A DNA stretch of 64,000 bases, taken from positions 1 to 64,000 of the forward strand of contig JAFLSD010000005.1 in NCBI GenBank assembly GCA_022511125.1. The letters run 5' to 3'. The position numbers and the translations under genes were made by a program. This DNA is from Paramuribaculum sp. (lineage in GTDB: Bacteria > Bacteroidota > Bacteroidia > Bacteroidales > Muribaculaceae). Shown piece after piece: positions 17,595-27,102 of this stretch. Under the pieces are notes generated by a model, which was not told the origin of the DNA, ran no database searches, and saw nothing but the letters and a program-made list of their open reading frames with translations. The stretch's first letter is position 1. Each line of letters opens with the position of its first letter.

Positions 17595-18956
17595 ATGAAT
17601 ATAACAATGCAAAAGCAGGATGCGGTGAATGCACGCATTACCGTGTCGGTTGAGGAAAACGACTACAAAGAAAAGGTAGTCAAGGAACTTAAAGCGATAG
17701 GCAAAAGACATCAGATACCGGGCTTCAGAAAAGGTCATGTGACCATAACGGAATTGCAACGCCGTTTCGGCCGCGATGTAACAAGCGATGTGATCAATCG
17801 CGAGGTTTACGAAGGTGTGATGAAATACATCGATGACAATAAGCTGAATGTACTGGGACAGCCTGTTCCGGTGGAAGTAAAAGAACTTGACCTTAAGAAC
17901 AATAAGGATTTCACTTTTGAATATGATCTTGCCCTGGCTCCCGAACTCGATGTAAAGGTAGACAAATCGGAACAGATACCATATTATAAAATAGAGGTGA
18001 CCGATGAAATGGTAGCCGAGCAGGACAAGGCTTTCAGAAAAAGATTCGGCGCACAGGTTCCCGGTGAGACGGTAGAACCGGATGCATTGGTAAAAGGTTC
18101 GTTGATAGAACTTAACGAAGACGGCACTCCTAAAGAAGGAGATGACGCGATAGCCGTAGCGAACGGTATATTAGGCCCGATGTTCTTCAAATCAAAAGAG
18201 GAGGCCGAACTGTTTGCAGGCAAAAAGGTAGGCGACAAAGTGGTATTCAATCCCTGGAAATCATGTGAAGGCGATCCTGCCGAACTATCATCGATGCTTC
18301 AGGTAGATAAAGCAAGAGTGGCTGATCTCCATAATAATTTTGAGATGACAATCTCGGAGATAATAGTTGTACGTCCGGCGGAATATAACGAGGAGTTCTA
18401 TACGCAGGTGTTCGGCAAGGATAAAGTTCACAACGAAGAAGAATATCGCGAGGCCATACGTCAGATGATTAGCAATGAATTGAGCAATAACAGCAACTCG
18501 GTATTCAGACTTTCAGCCCGTAATTTCTTCACAGAGAAATACGGAGAAATGGATCTTCCTGCAGCAACATTGAAGAAATGGCTGGTGAATTATCGCGAAG
18601 GCATCAATGCAGAGAATGTTGACGAGGAATATGACAAAATGGTTCCTGATTTGAAGTGGCAATTAATCAAGGAGGCAATAGCCGGTAAACTGAATGTAAA
18701 TATCGAGGATCAGGATGTACTCAATTTCGCTAAGATTATCGCCGCCCAGCAGTTCGCGCAGTATGGTATGACAAATGTGGATGACGAAACCATAACCAAT
18801 TATGCCAAGAACCTTATAAACGACAAGAATTACCGTACGAGAATAGTGGAACAGGCTTATGACAACAAGCTTTTCTCTGAAATAAGGAACGCGGTAACGC
18901 TTGACGAAGAGGAGGTGTCAATCGAAAAATTCAGAGAAATCGTGACGACTCTTTAA
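17595..18956 (+). CDS. tig: Trigger factor, ribosome-bound chaperone
   Basis: 453 residues. The N-terminal ribosome-binding domain has the signature GFRKGHVT (the family's GFRxGxxP region) near residues 43-50. A PPIase-like middle part around 150-260 (KGSLIELNEDGTP, FKSKEEAELFAGKKVGDK) is diverged, and a helical C-terminal domain follows. It shields nascent chains at the ribosome exit. It precedes clpP-clpX, the classic chaperone-protease neighbourhood, but a terminator and a new promoter separate them. Confidence 0.9.
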   Translation: MNITMQKQDAVNARITVSVEENDYKEKVVKELKAIGKRHQIPGFRKGHVTITELQRRFGRDVTSDVINREVYEGVMKYIDDNKLNVLGQPVPVEVKELDLKNNKDFTFEYDLALAPELDVKVDKSEQIPYYKIEVTDEMVAEQDKAFRKRFGAQVPGETVEPDALVKGSLIELNEDGTPKEGDDAIAVANGILGPMFFKSKEEAELFAGKKVGDKVVFNPWKSCEGDPAELSSMLQVDKARVADLHNNFEMTISEIIVVRPAEYNEEFYTQVFGKDKVHNEEEYREAIRQMISNELSNNSNSVFRLSARNFFTEKYGEMDLPAATLKKWLVNYREGINAENVDEEYDKMVPDLKWQLIKEAIAGKLNVNIEDQDVLNFAKIIAAQQFAQYGMTNVDDETITNYAKNLINDKNYRTRIVEQAYDNKLFSEIRNAVTLDEEEVSIEKFREIVTTL

Positions 18957-18977
18957 AACAGAAAGAATATATTTTAG

Positions 18978-19008
18978 AAAAGCAATCGTTAAAAGCGGTT
19001 GCTTTTTT
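18978..19008 (+). terminator. Terminator of tig
   Basis: AAAAGCAATCG (18978-18988) pairs with CGGTTGCTTTT (18996-19006), one G-U, seven-base loop, T-run to 19008. It sits directly before the clpP promoter. Confidence 0.85.
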
Positions 19009-19020
19009 ATTTCAGTGATA

Positions 19021-19051
19021 TTGCGCAATTTAATTTTTTTTCGTAATTTTG
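19021..19051 (+). promoter_or_regulatory. Promoter of clpP
   Basis: TTG (19021-19023), 20-base spacer, TAATTTTG (19044-19051), 33 bases before the clpP ATG. Confidence 0.7.
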
Positions 19052-19084
19052 AATTGATAAAAAGGATTTTAAATATTGAACTAT

Positions 19085-19759
19085 ATGAAAAACGATTTCA
19101 GAGATTATGCGGTAAAGCACCTTGGAATGAACGGACTAGCTTTAGATCAATACGCATCGACGATAACATCAAGTTATATATCACCCACAATTATAGAAGA
19201 GCGTCAACTCAACGTAGCCCAGATGGACGTTTTTTCACGTCTAATGATGGACAGAATTATCTTTCTCGGTACGGACGTGAATGATTATACTGCAAACGTA
19301 ATACAGGCTCAGTTACTATATCTGGATTCTTCAGATCCCGGCAAAGACGTTTCGATCTATATCAATTCACCGGGCGGATCGGTTTATGCCGGTCTCGGAA
19401 TATATGACACGATGCAATACATTTCGAGCGACGTGTCGACAATCTGTACGGGGATGGCCGCGTCGATGGCCGCGGTGCTCTTAGTATCAGGCACAGCCGG
19501 AAAGAGATTCGCTTTAAAACACTCTCGCGTGATGATCCATCAACCGATGGGTGGCGCTCAGGGACAGGCTTCAGATATCGAGATCACAGCCCGTGAGATT
19601 TTGAAATTAAAGAAAGAACTTTACACAATCATAGCCGACCATTCAGGGAAGCCTTATGAAGAGGTGGAAAGGAACTCTGACCGTGACTATTGGATGACAG
19701 CTGAAGAAGCCAAACAGTACGGAATGATAGATGAAGTTCTGATTAAGGCCAAGCATTAA
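19085..19759 (+). CDS. clpP: ClpP, proteolytic subunit of the Clp protease
   Basis: 224 residues from the ATG at 19085 (a TTG three codons upstream is less likely). Catalytic Ser lies in [17 protein letters not shown] and catalytic His in [31 protein letters not shown] is the oligomerisation and handle region. ClpP forms the tetradecameric serine-protease chamber fed by ClpX, encoded 35 bases downstream. It is somewhat longer than the E. coli protein at the N-terminus, as in other Bacteroidetes. Confidence 0.96.
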   Translation: MKNDFRDYAVKHLGMNGLALDQYASTITSSYISPTIIEERQLNVAQMDVFSRLMMDRIIFLGTDVNDYTANVIQAQLLYLDSSDPGKDVSIYINSPGGSVYAGLGIYDTMQYISSDVSTICTGMAASMAAVLLVSGTAGKRFALKHSRVMIHQPMGGAQGQASDIEITAREILKLKKELYTIIADHSGKPYEEVERNSDRDYWMTAEEAKQYGMIDEVLIKAKH

Positions 19760-19794
19760 TCAAGCTGTCACAATGAAGAAATGATCTAACCGGA

Positions 19795-21030
19795 ATGGCT
19801 AAAAAGAACATAAAATGTGATTTCTGCGGACGCCCTGCATCAGCTGCCGAGGTTATGATTCCGAGTGCAGTATCGGACACTTATATCTGCTCCGACTGCG
19901 TGGAACAGATAGACGACCTTTTGAAGGATTATAAAAGTCAAACAACAAAGGAAAATACATCTAATGCTGATGAAAAGGGCTCTTTAGACAAAGTGCCGAA
20001 GCCTAAAGAAATCAATGATTTCCTCAATCAATACGTAATAGGTCAGGAGGACGCAAAAAAATATCTGTCGGTTGCTGTCTACAATCATTATAAAAGGCTT
20101 CTACAGGAAAACGACGACGATGTAGATATCGAAAAAAGCAATATTATAATGGTAGGTTCGACAGGTACAGGAAAAACGTTGCTTGCCAAAACTATCGCAA
20201 AGCTTCTCGACGTTCCTTTCACGATTGTGGACGCAACAGTGCTGACCGAAGCAGGTTATGTAGGCGAAGATATTGAAAGCCTTCTGACAAGACTTCTACA
20301 AGTGGCGGACTACGATGTGAAAAAAGCTGAGAGAGGCATCGTATTTATAGATGAGATAGACAAAATAGCGAGAAAAGGCGATAACCCCTCAATAACCCGC
20401 GATGTTAGCGGTGAGGGAGTGCAGCAAGGTCTATTGAAACTTTTGGAAGGTTCGATAGTCAATGTTCCGCCTCAAGGAGGCAGAAAACATCCCGAGCAGA
20501 AAATGATTCCGGTCAACACGAAAGATATACTTTTTATTTGCGGAGGCGCTTTCGACGGTATAGAAAAAAAGATAGCTCAACGGCTGAATACTCATGTGGT
20601 TGGTTATTCGTCGTCTTCGAAGAAGGAGAAAATAGACCGGAATAATTTTTTGAAGCATATAGCTCCTCAGGATCTCAAATCTTTCGGTTTAATCCCGGAG
20701 ATAATCGGACGACTTCCGATTTTGACTCATTTAGATCCTCTTGACAGAACGGCATTGCGTCGAATATTGACCGAGCCAAAAAATGCAATCATCAAGCAAT
20801 ATGAGCGGATGTTCGATATGGACGGCGTAAAGCTGACCTTCCAGCCTGAGACATTGGATCTTATTGTTGATAAAGCCATCGAATATAAGCTTGGAGCTCG
20901 CGGATTGCGGTCGATAGTAGAGACTATCATGATAGATCCGATGTATGAACTACCTTCGACAGGGATAAAAGAGTTTACAGTAGACCCTGATTTCGCGTTA
21001 AATAAACTTGAAGAGGCAAATTTTGAATAA
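19795..21030 (+). CDS. clpX: ClpX, AAA+ unfoldase of ClpXP
   Basis: 411 residues. N-terminal zinc-binding domain with CDFCGRP...CSDC (about 5-32); AAA+ module with Walker [14 protein letters not shown], Walker [12 protein letters not shown], and sensor and arginine-finger regions ([17 protein letters not shown]); C-terminal D2 small domain with ARGLRSIVE. The usual IGF-type loop that docks on ClpP should lie near residue 275, where [12 protein letters not shown] is seen. Cotranscribed with clpP. Confidence 0.96.
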   Translation: MAKKNIKCDFCGRPASAAEVMIPSAVSDTYICSDCVEQIDDLLKDYKSQTTKENTSNADEKGSLDKVPKPKEINDFLNQYVIGQEDAKKYLSVAVYNHYKRLLQENDDDVDIEKSNIIMVGSTGTGKTLLAKTIAKLLDVPFTIVDATVLTEAGYVGEDIESLLTRLLQVADYDVKKAERGIVFIDEIDKIARKGDNPSITRDVSGEGVQQGLLKLLEGSIVNVPPQGGRKHPEQKMIPVNTKDILFICGGAFDGIEKKIAQRLNTHVVGYSSSSKKEKIDRNNFLKHIAPQDLKSFGLIPEIIGRLPILTHLDPLDRTALRRILTEPKNAIIKQYERMFDMDGVKLTFQPETLDLIVDKAIEYKLGARGLRSIVETIMIDPMYELPSTGIKEFTVDPDFALNKLEEANFE

Positions 21031-21039
21031 TCGGATAAT

Positions 21040-23220
21040 ATGATATCGCGGCCATTCCTTCAAGAAGCATTAAAACGTCACTTTGGGTTCGATAAATTCA
21101 AAGGTAACCAGCAGGCGATTATAGAGAGTCTGCTTGAAGGATATGACACTTTCGTATTGATGCCCACAGGCGGTGGCAAATCGTTATGTTTCCAGTTGCC
21201 GTCGTTATTAATGGAGGGTACTGCAATAGTAATATCTCCACTCATTGCTCTGATGAAAAATCAAGTTGATGCGATGCGTCATTTCAGCGAAGAGGATGAT
21301 GTGGCACATTTTTTGAATTCGTCGTTAAACCGCGCAATGATCGACAGGGTGAAGTCGGATGTATGTTCGGGCAAAACCAAACTTCTGTATGTCGCACCCG
21401 AATCACTGACTAAGGAAGAGAATATAGACTTTCTTAAAACAGTGAGAATTTCATTTTATGCGGTTGACGAGGCTCACTGTATCTCAGAATGGGGTCATGA
21501 TTTCAGACCGGAATATAGGAGGATACGTCCTATCATCAATGAAATTGGGAACAAGCCTGTAATAGCATTGACAGCGACGGCAACTCCAAAGGTGCAACAC
21601 GATATACAGAAGAATCTGTCGATGCTAAATGCTCGGGTTTTTAAGTCTTCTTTCAACAGAGAAAATCTGTATTATGAAATCAGACCCAAAACGTCGTCGA
21701 TCGACAAGGAGATAATCAGATTTATCAAATCACATTCAGGAAAGTCGGGAATCGTATATTGCCTAAGTCGTAAAAAAGTGGAGGAATTGGCCGAAATCCT
21801 TCGTGTGAATGATATCAAGGCGTTGCCTTATCATGCCGGGATGGACGGTCCGACGAGATCGGCTACCCAGGACGCGTTCCTACTTGAAGAAATAGACGTG
21901 ATAGTCGCCACAATAGCCTTTGGCATGGGTATAGATAAACCTGATGTCAGGTTCGTGATTCATTATGATATACCCAAATCGCTGGAAGGTTATTATCAGG
22001 AAACGGGCAGGGCAGGACGTGACGGAGGCGAGGGAATCTGTCTGACATTTTATGCCGCCAAGGATTTACAAAAGATGGAAAAGTTCATGCAAAACAAACC
22101 TTTGGCGGAGCAGGTGATCGGTCGACAGCTTCTGATAGAAACTTCGGCCTATGCAGAATCAAGCGTGTGCAGACGCAAAACCTTATTGCATTATTTCGGA
22201 GAAGAATTTTATTCGGAAAATTGCGGTAACTGTGACAATTGCTTGAATCCCAAGAAGAAAATAGAGGCGAAAGATGAATTATGCGCAGTCATAGAAGCCA
22301 TAGCTACACTCAAAGAACGATTTAAGGCTGATTATGTAGTCAATATCCTACGAGGTAAAAGGACATCGGATATTAAGAACTATGGTCACGATAATCTTGA
22401 GATATTCGGAAGCATGGAGAGTGCAGAGGATCGGTTGCTATCAACCGTTATCCGACAAGCCATTCTTTCTGGTTATCTAACAAATGACATTGAAAATTAT
22501 GGTGTCATCAAACTAACAGACAAGGCTAAGGAGTTCCTTGACAATCCTACATCTTTCAAGATAGTAGAAGATATCGATTATAATGATGACGATGATTACG
22601 ACATGCCAAAAAACGGCGCATCGGGAGCCGCGGATCAAATTCTTTACAGCATACTAAAAGATCTTAGGAAAAATATAGCACGGAAATTAGGATTACCTCC
22701 TTATATTATATTCCAGGATCCCTCATTGGAGGCAATGGCCACCACCTATCCCATCACAATCGACGAACTGTCATCTATCTCGGGTGTCGGCATAGGAAAA
22801 GCTAAAAGATATGGAGAAGCTTTCGTTGATGTAATTAAAAGATATGTAGAAGAAAATGAGATAGAAAGACCGGAGGATATTGTAGTAAGAAGTGTAGCGA
22901 ACAAGAATAACGTCAAAATCTCTATAATTCATTCAATTGACAGAAAAATCGCTTTGGACGATATAGCAAATTCTAAAGATATGGAATTTGACGAGTTATT
23001 GTCGGAGATAGAAATAATTGTCAATTCCGGTATGAAAATAAATCTGGATTATTATATCAATGAAATTTTAGATCTGGAGGATCAAGAAGAAATCTTTGAT
23101 TGGTTCAGGTCAAGCGAAACGGGCGATCTAAACGAGGCTTACAAAGAATTATGTGAAGATTACACCGAAAACGAAGTTAGATTGATGAGAATCAAGTTTT
23201 TATCAGAAATGGGTTATTAA
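21040..23220 (+). CDS. recQ: RecQ, ATP-dependent DNA helicase
   Basis: 726 residues. SF2 helicase core with Walker A MPTGGGKSLCFQLP, DEAH box AVDEAHCISEWGHDFRPEY, and TATATP, followed by the second RecA fold (FGMGIDKPDVRFVIHYD, QETGRAGRDG). Then the RQC zinc site with four Cys (CRRKTLLHYF, NCGNCDNC), a winged helix, and an HRDC domain around 530-605. About 120 further residues extend past HRDC, rich in acidic residues, as in Bacteroidetes RecQ. It unwinds forks and joints in recombination repair. Starts nine bases after clpX. Confidence 0.94.
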   Translation: MISRPFLQEALKRHFGFDKFKGNQQAIIESLLEGYDTFVLMPTGGGKSLCFQLPSLLMEGTAIVISPLIALMKNQVDAMRHFSEEDDVAHFLNSSLNRAMIDRVKSDVCSGKTKLLYVAPESLTKEENIDFLKTVRISFYAVDEAHCISEWGHDFRPEYRRIRPIINEIGNKPVIALTATATPKVQHDIQKNLSMLNARVFKSSFNRENLYYEIRPKTSSIDKEIIRFIKSHSGKSGIVYCLSRKKVEELAEILRVNDIKALPYHAGMDGPTRSATQDAFLLEEIDVIVATIAFGMGIDKPDVRFVIHYDIPKSLEGYYQETGRAGRDGGEGICLTFYAAKDLQKMEKFMQNKPLAEQVIGRQLLIETSAYAESSVCRRKTLLHYFGEEFYSENCGNCDNCLNPKKKIEAKDELCAVIEAIATLKERFKADYVVNILRGKRTSDIKNYGHDNLEIFGSMESAEDRLLSTVIRQAILSGYLTNDIENYGVIKLTDKAKEFLDNPTSFKIVEDIDYNDDDDYDMPKNGASGAADQILYSILKDLRKNIARKLGLPPYIIFQDPSLEAMATTYPITIDELSSISGVGIGKAKRYGEAFVDVIKRYVEENEIERPEDIVVRSVANKNNVKISIIHSIDRKIALDDIANSKDMEFDELLSEIEIIVNSGMKINLDYYINEILDLEDQEEIFDWFRSSETGDLNEAYKELCEDYTENEVRLMRIKFLSEMGY

Positions 23221-23229
23221 TTTCATCCA

Positions 23230-23892
23230 ATGGAACCGATTGTCAATTACAAGAATGTAGAGCTGCATCGTAAAGAGCTGATTGTACTGAAAAATATCAA
23301 CTTTTCTCTCGAGGAAGGGGAGTTCTCTTATCTGATAGGAAGAGTGGGAAGCGGCAAGAGTTCCTTGTTGAAATCAATGTACGCTGAAATACCTATTGCA
23401 GAAGGACATGCTGAAGTTTTAGGTTATGAATTAGAGAAAATTAGACGAAAAGAGATTCCTTATCTAAGACGAAAAATCGGTATCGTTTTTCAAGATTTTC
23501 AATTGTTGACAGACCGTTCTGCCTATGAAAATCTAAGATTCGTTCTGGTGGCTACAGGTTGGAAAGATAAGCATGAAATTGATCAAAGGATAGAAGAAGT
23601 TTTATCTGAGGTCGGTATGCTCAATAAATCATATAAAATGCCTCATGAATTATCGGGTGGTGAGCAGCAGAGAATAGTAATCGCCAGAGCTCTGCTAAAT
23701 CATCCCAAACTTATATTAGCCGACGAGCCTACCGGCAATCTTGATCCCGGAACGGGCGAACAGATCGTAGAAAGCCTGCATAATATATCCCAAAAGGGGA
23801 CTGCCGTCATTATGGCTACTCATAATCTTAGTTTTGTAGACAAATATCCAGGCAAAATAATGAAATGCGAACGACGTAAGATAATAGTATGA
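23230..23892 (+). CDS. ftsE: FtsE-type ABC transporter ATP-binding protein
   Basis: 220 residues, one ABC ATPase domain: Walker A GRVGSGKSSLLKS, Q-loop IVFQDFQLL, signature LSGGEQQR and Walker B LILADEPTGNLDP. Closest by eye to FtsE, the division ATPase that with FtsX activates cell-wall hydrolases. No ftsX lies next to it here, so the partner must be elsewhere and a LolD/MacB-type role is not excluded. Start nine bases after recQ; stop overlaps the next gene by four bases. Confidence 0.8.
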   Translation: MEPIVNYKNVELHRKELIVLKNINFSLEEGEFSYLIGRVGSGKSSLLKSMYAEIPIAEGHAEVLGYELEKIRRKEIPYLRRKIGIVFQDFQLLTDRSAYENLRFVLVATGWKDKHEIDQRIEEVLSEVGMLNKSYKMPHELSGGEQQRIVIARALLNHPKLILADEPTGNLDPGTGEQIVESLHNISQKGTAVIMATHNLSFVDKYPGKIMKCERRKIIV

Positions 23893-24863
23893 TGGAGTAT
23901 CGAAAATGCGGCTATAGCGGAATTTTTCTACCCGAAATTTCTTTAGGGTTATGGCATAATTTTGGAGATGTAGACTCAATTACAGAAGCTGAATCCATCA
24001 TGAAATATGCTTTTGACAATGGAATATGTCACTTTGATCTTGCCAATAATTACGGCCCACCTCCAGGGAGTGCCGAACGAAATTTCGGAAAGATATTTAA
24101 GTCTAACTTCTTGTCTCACAGGGATGAAATATTTGTTTCATCAAAAGCCGGACATGATATGTGGCCCGGCGTATATGGCACCGGTTCTTCCCGTAAGTCG
24201 ATCATAGCTTCATGCGATGCATCATTAAAACGCACTGGTTTAGAGTATTTTGACGTATTCTACAGTCATCGTTACGACGGCATAACTCCTATAGAGGAAA
24301 CCATGCAGGCGTTGGTAGATCTTGTCCGAAGCGGTAAATGTCTTTATATAGGAATATCTAAATATCCGGTAGACAAGCAGTTAGAAGCATATAGATATTT
24401 AAGGAGTGAAAAAGTACCGTGTCTATTGAGTCAGTATAGATTTTCAATTTTCGACACAAAAGCTCGGGACAATAACTTTGATGCGGCCCACGATGCAGGT
24501 AGCGGAATCATTTGTTTTTCGCCATTAGCTCAAGGTCTTTTGACAAATAAGTATTTGAACGGCATACCGACGAACAGTCGTGCCGCTAAATCATCCGGTT
24601 TTCTTCAAATAAATCAGGTGACTGAAGAAAGACTTAAAGCCGTTAAAGATTTAAAAGAAATAACAGACAGTAAAAATATATCTCTTTCTCAATTAGCCCT
24701 GAATTATGTATTAGCTGATAAGCGAGTAACTTCGGTTATTATAGGCGTTTCATCTGTAGCTCAATTGAAGGAGAATCTCGTATCTTTTTCAAATATTAAT
24801 TTCTCAGAAGAAGAATGTGCTAAAATCGATGAAATTTCTAAGAGGGAGAACATTTCTTTTTGA
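23889..24863 (+). CDS. Aldo/keto reductase (YghZ-like)
   Basis: 324 residues with the AKR TIM barrel: GLWHNFG at the start, HFDLANNYGPPPGSAE with the catalytic Asp/Tyr (D-x-A-x-x-Y), the conserved Lys in FVSSKAGHDMWPG, and the DVFYSHRYDG His region. The GPPPGSAE and MWPGVYG stretches resemble the YghZ/KCNAB branch, which reduces small aldehydes such as L-glyceraldehyde 3-phosphate or methylglyoxal with NADPH. Substrate not readable. Last gene of the clpP-clpX-recQ-ftsE run. Confidence 0.88.
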   Translation: MMEYRKCGYSGIFLPEISLGLWHNFGDVDSITEAESIMKYAFDNGICHFDLANNYGPPPGSAERNFGKIFKSNFLSHRDEIFVSSKAGHDMWPGVYGTGSSRKSIIASCDASLKRTGLEYFDVFYSHRYDGITPIEETMQALVDLVRSGKCLYIGISKYPVDKQLEAYRYLRSEKVPCLLSQYRFSIFDTKARDNNFDAAHDAGSGIICFSPLAQGLLTNKYLNGIPTNSRAAKSSGFLQINQVTEERLKAVKDLKEITDSKNISLSQLALNYVLADKRVTSVIIGVSSVAQLKENLVSFSNINFSEEECAKIDEISKRENISF

Positions 24864-25300
24864 AAAGGTCTTAAATTATAATAGCAATAAAATAAGATTG
24901 AAACATAATATCAGTTTTCCCATAACTGATATTATGTAAAATATATTGGGGTGTAAGCTGAATGTTCAGTACATCTCTTATCATTCCTACTACCCCTAAA
25001 AAACAATTAAGATCTTTTCTCGATTTTCTCTGCATAGAATGGCGACAACTTTGATTAAATAATTTTATTTCTATCACGATTAATTCAAATTCGAGATTTT
25101 TCCACAAAAAAAGGTCCTTCCTTAATTTTTAAATTTAAAGCATAAATATCGGTTATAACCTTAACTTCTCCAAAAGAAGCCTTGAATACTCTTAAAACTT
25201 CATTTTTCGAGCTAATTTAATATCTTATTTATTTTCTACGTTTGTAAACGTTAGTGAATTTTCATCAATAGATTAGTATTTGTTGCAAATAGATAAAAGT
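24864..25300. other. AT-rich spacer with hairpins and palindromes
   Basis: No gene is convincing; a 78-codon minus frame (24871-25107) has no recognisable features. The stretch contains a 14-bp perfect hairpin (24903-24937), a palindrome GGTTATAACC (25151-25160) and ACGTTTGTAAACGT (25238-25251). TACGTTTG at 25237-25244 matches the -7 box on the plus strand; a transcript from it would run about 85 bases into the terminator at 25302-25333. Confidence 0.45.
24903..24937. repeat. 14-bp perfect inverted repeat (hairpin)
   Basis: ACATAATATCAGTT (24903-24916) and AACTGATATTATGT (24924-24937) with a seven-base loop, 40 bases after the aldo/keto reductase stop. It is probably the end signal of the clpP-to-reductase run, although no T-run follows. 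Confidence 0.6.
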
Positions 25301-25301
25301 C

Positions 25302-25333
25302 AAAGGGAAAAGTTCTCGCGAACTCTTCCCTTT
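25302..25333. terminator. Bidirectional terminator after sod
   Basis: AAAGGGAAAAGTTC (25302-25315) and GAACTCTTCCCTTT (25320-25333) form a 14-position stem (one mismatch, or a G-U on one strand) with loop TCGC. It is 46 bases beyond the superoxide dismutase stop. Confidence 0.75.
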
Positions 25334-25378
25334 TCATTCATCACATTATGCTTATAAGTGCTATTAAAAACAGAGTTA

Positions 25379-25969
25379 TTAATATCTTGATTCGACCACG
25401 TTCCAATCAACGATATCCCAAAGTTTATGAAGCGCATCAGCTCTTCTGTTTTGATAATCAAGATAGTATGCATGTTCCCAGACGTCGAAAGTCAGTAACG
25501 GGGTCAAGCCATCACGCAACGGATTGCCTGCATTTGAAGACTGGGTGATAAACAATTTTCCTTCATTGTCCTTGGACAGCCAAACCCATCCGGAGCCGAA
25601 AATTCCAACGCCGGCCTTTTCAAATTCATTTTTGAAATTATCGAATGATCCAAACTGCTCTTCAATAGCTTTCTTTAAATGACCAGAGGGCTCCCCTCCT
25701 CCATCAGGAGAGAATGTAAAGAAATAGAAGATATGATTCCATGCTTGAGAAGCATTATTAAACAACGGCCCTTCAGCAGTTTTTATAATATCTTCAAGCG
25801 CCATATCTTCAAATTCAGTGCCTTTTATCAATTTATTCAAATTATCAATATAAGCTTTCTCGTGTTTACCATAATGAAACTCAATAGTTTCTTTTGAAAT
25901 TGCGGGTGCTAACGCATCAGATGCATAAGGTAATTCAGGTTGAATATAAGTTGCCATTTCCATAATCAT
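25379..25969 (-). CDS. sod: Fe/Mn superoxide dismutase
   Basis: 196 residues (an in-frame ATG at 25957 would give MATYIQPELPY, equally possible as the start). Metal ligands of the Fe/Mn family are visible: the His in IEFHYGKHEKAY, the His in NNASQAWNHIFYFF, and Asp/His in DVWEHAYYLDYQNRR. It converts superoxide to peroxide and oxygen in the cytosol, typical for aerotolerance of gut anaerobes. Whether iron or manganese is used cannot be told (Bacteroides enzymes can be cambialistic). Single gene. Confidence 0.95.
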   Translation of the reverse strand: MIMEMATYIQPELPYASDALAPAISKETIEFHYGKHEKAYIDNLNKLIKGTEFEDMALEDIIKTAEGPLFNNASQAWNHIFYFFTFSPDGGGEPSGHLKKAIEEQFGSFDNFKNEFEKAGVGIFGSGWVWLSKDNEGKLFITQSSNAGNPLRDGLTPLLTFDVWEHAYYLDYQNRRADALHKLWDIVDWNVVESRY

Positions 25970-26025
25970 TAATTTTATAGGTTATTTATTAAACAATTCT
26001 ACATTGAATAAAGTTCGGAGAAAAT

Positions 26026-27027
26026 TCAGATATTTTTTGATAACCAATTAAAAAGATATGTATATAATGCAGTTCTCACACCTTCTTTTGATAGAAAAAG
26101 ATCATGCATTCCTCCTTCCACCTTAGCCAATGTTATATTGTGTCCAAGCGTTCGGCCTATTGATTTAATGTCATTAACATCTAAAACCGCATCGCTTTGT
26201 TGAGCTTCCTCCGACCAACCGGACTGATAATAACTTTCCGATGAATACATTAGAAGAATTGGAATTTTTATCTCGAAAGGATGCTTGCGGATAAATTTCT
26301 GAGCCTTGTCGATAGCTCTTATCCATCCTGCATCGACATAAGGATTATAATGAAGCTTCCAGTTTGTATTATATTCCCATTCACCATGATAGTTTTTGTC
26401 TAATGTCTGGCCGTAAACCGATTCTCCCTGTGGAATTTTCAAGTTCGGGAATATGCTGCCAATTGCAGAGATCAATGGAACTAACCATTCTTTATTTCCA
26501 AGGTTCCAGTCAAAGAACGGACTGTTTAAAATAAGAGCGTCAATTTTGGCCGTAGGATTATTAAGTAGATAATAAGTGCTTATCAATCCCCCTGTCGAAT
26601 GGCCCATAAGGATAATCGTGTCCATCCCTTCTTCTCTCATAACAGTCAGAGCCGAATCTATATCAGGAAAATATTCATTAAGATTCCTGACCTGAAATTT
26701 TTTCTGATCCTTGATTATCGACCTACCATATTTTCGCAAATCTACAGCATAGAAATTATAATTATGGTCGATAAATTCCTCAGCCATTTCTTTCTGAAAA
26801 AAATAGTCGTTGAATCCATGAATATAAAGCACCGCTTTGTGAGAAATCGTGAGACTGTCTGTCAATTTTATGATGGTTGATCGTACTGCCCCACTATAAT
26901 CATCATCGTGTTGAACATATCTCTTTTGGAAACGATCTCCAAGATCGTCGGTCATCCACATGGAATATGATATCTGAGGGTAAACAAGACAGAACAGAAT
27001 CAATACTTTTTCTATAAATTTCTTCAT
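26026..27027 (-). CDS. Exported alpha/beta hydrolase
   Basis: 333 residues from the ATG at 27025-27027; the longer frame start at 27096 is unlikely because it adds 23 non-signal residues. MKKFIEKVLILFCLVYPQIS is a signal peptide. The hydrolase fold shows the oxyanion region VLYIHGFNDYFF, the nucleophile elbow MGHSTGG (Ser) near residue 145, and a likely catalytic His in EGGMHDLF near the C-terminus. It resembles the serine-lipase/monoacylglycerol-lipase group, but the substrate is unknown. It acts outside the cytoplasm. Divergent from lysC. Confidence 0.85.
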   Translation of the reverse strand: MKKFIEKVLILFCLVYPQISYSMWMTDDLGDRFQKRYVQHDDDYSGAVRSTIIKLTDSLTISHKAVLYIHGFNDYFFQKEMAEEFIDHNYNFYAVDLRKYGRSIIKDQKKFQVRNLNEYFPDIDSALTVMREEGMDTIILMGHSTGGLISTYYLLNNPTAKIDALILNSPFFDWNLGNKEWLVPLISAIGSIFPNLKIPQGESVYGQTLDKNYHGEWEYNTNWKLHYNPYVDAGWIRAIDKAQKFIRKHPFEIKIPILLMYSSESYYQSGWSEEAQQSDAVLDVNDIKSIGRTLGHNITLAKVEGGMHDLFLSKEGVRTALYTYLFNWLSKNI

Positions 27028-27053
27028 TTTTATAAAGCTATAGGGATTTTTTG

Positions 27054-27061
27054 TAATTTTG
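27054..27061 (+). promoter_or_regulatory. -7 box of lysC
   Basis: TAATTTTG on the plus strand, 42 bases before the lysC ATG; no clear TTG at the -33 position. It lies in the divergent spacer with the exported hydrolase. Confidence 0.5.
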
Positions 27062-27102
27062 TAAGGTGGAACAAAAATATAAATTTTATAACACATAGCT
27101 TA

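Noticed and set aside
24871..25107. 78-codon minus-strand frame in the spacer after the aldo/keto reductase
   Set aside because: No family features, composition of AT-rich non-coding DNA, and it contains the 14-bp hairpin.
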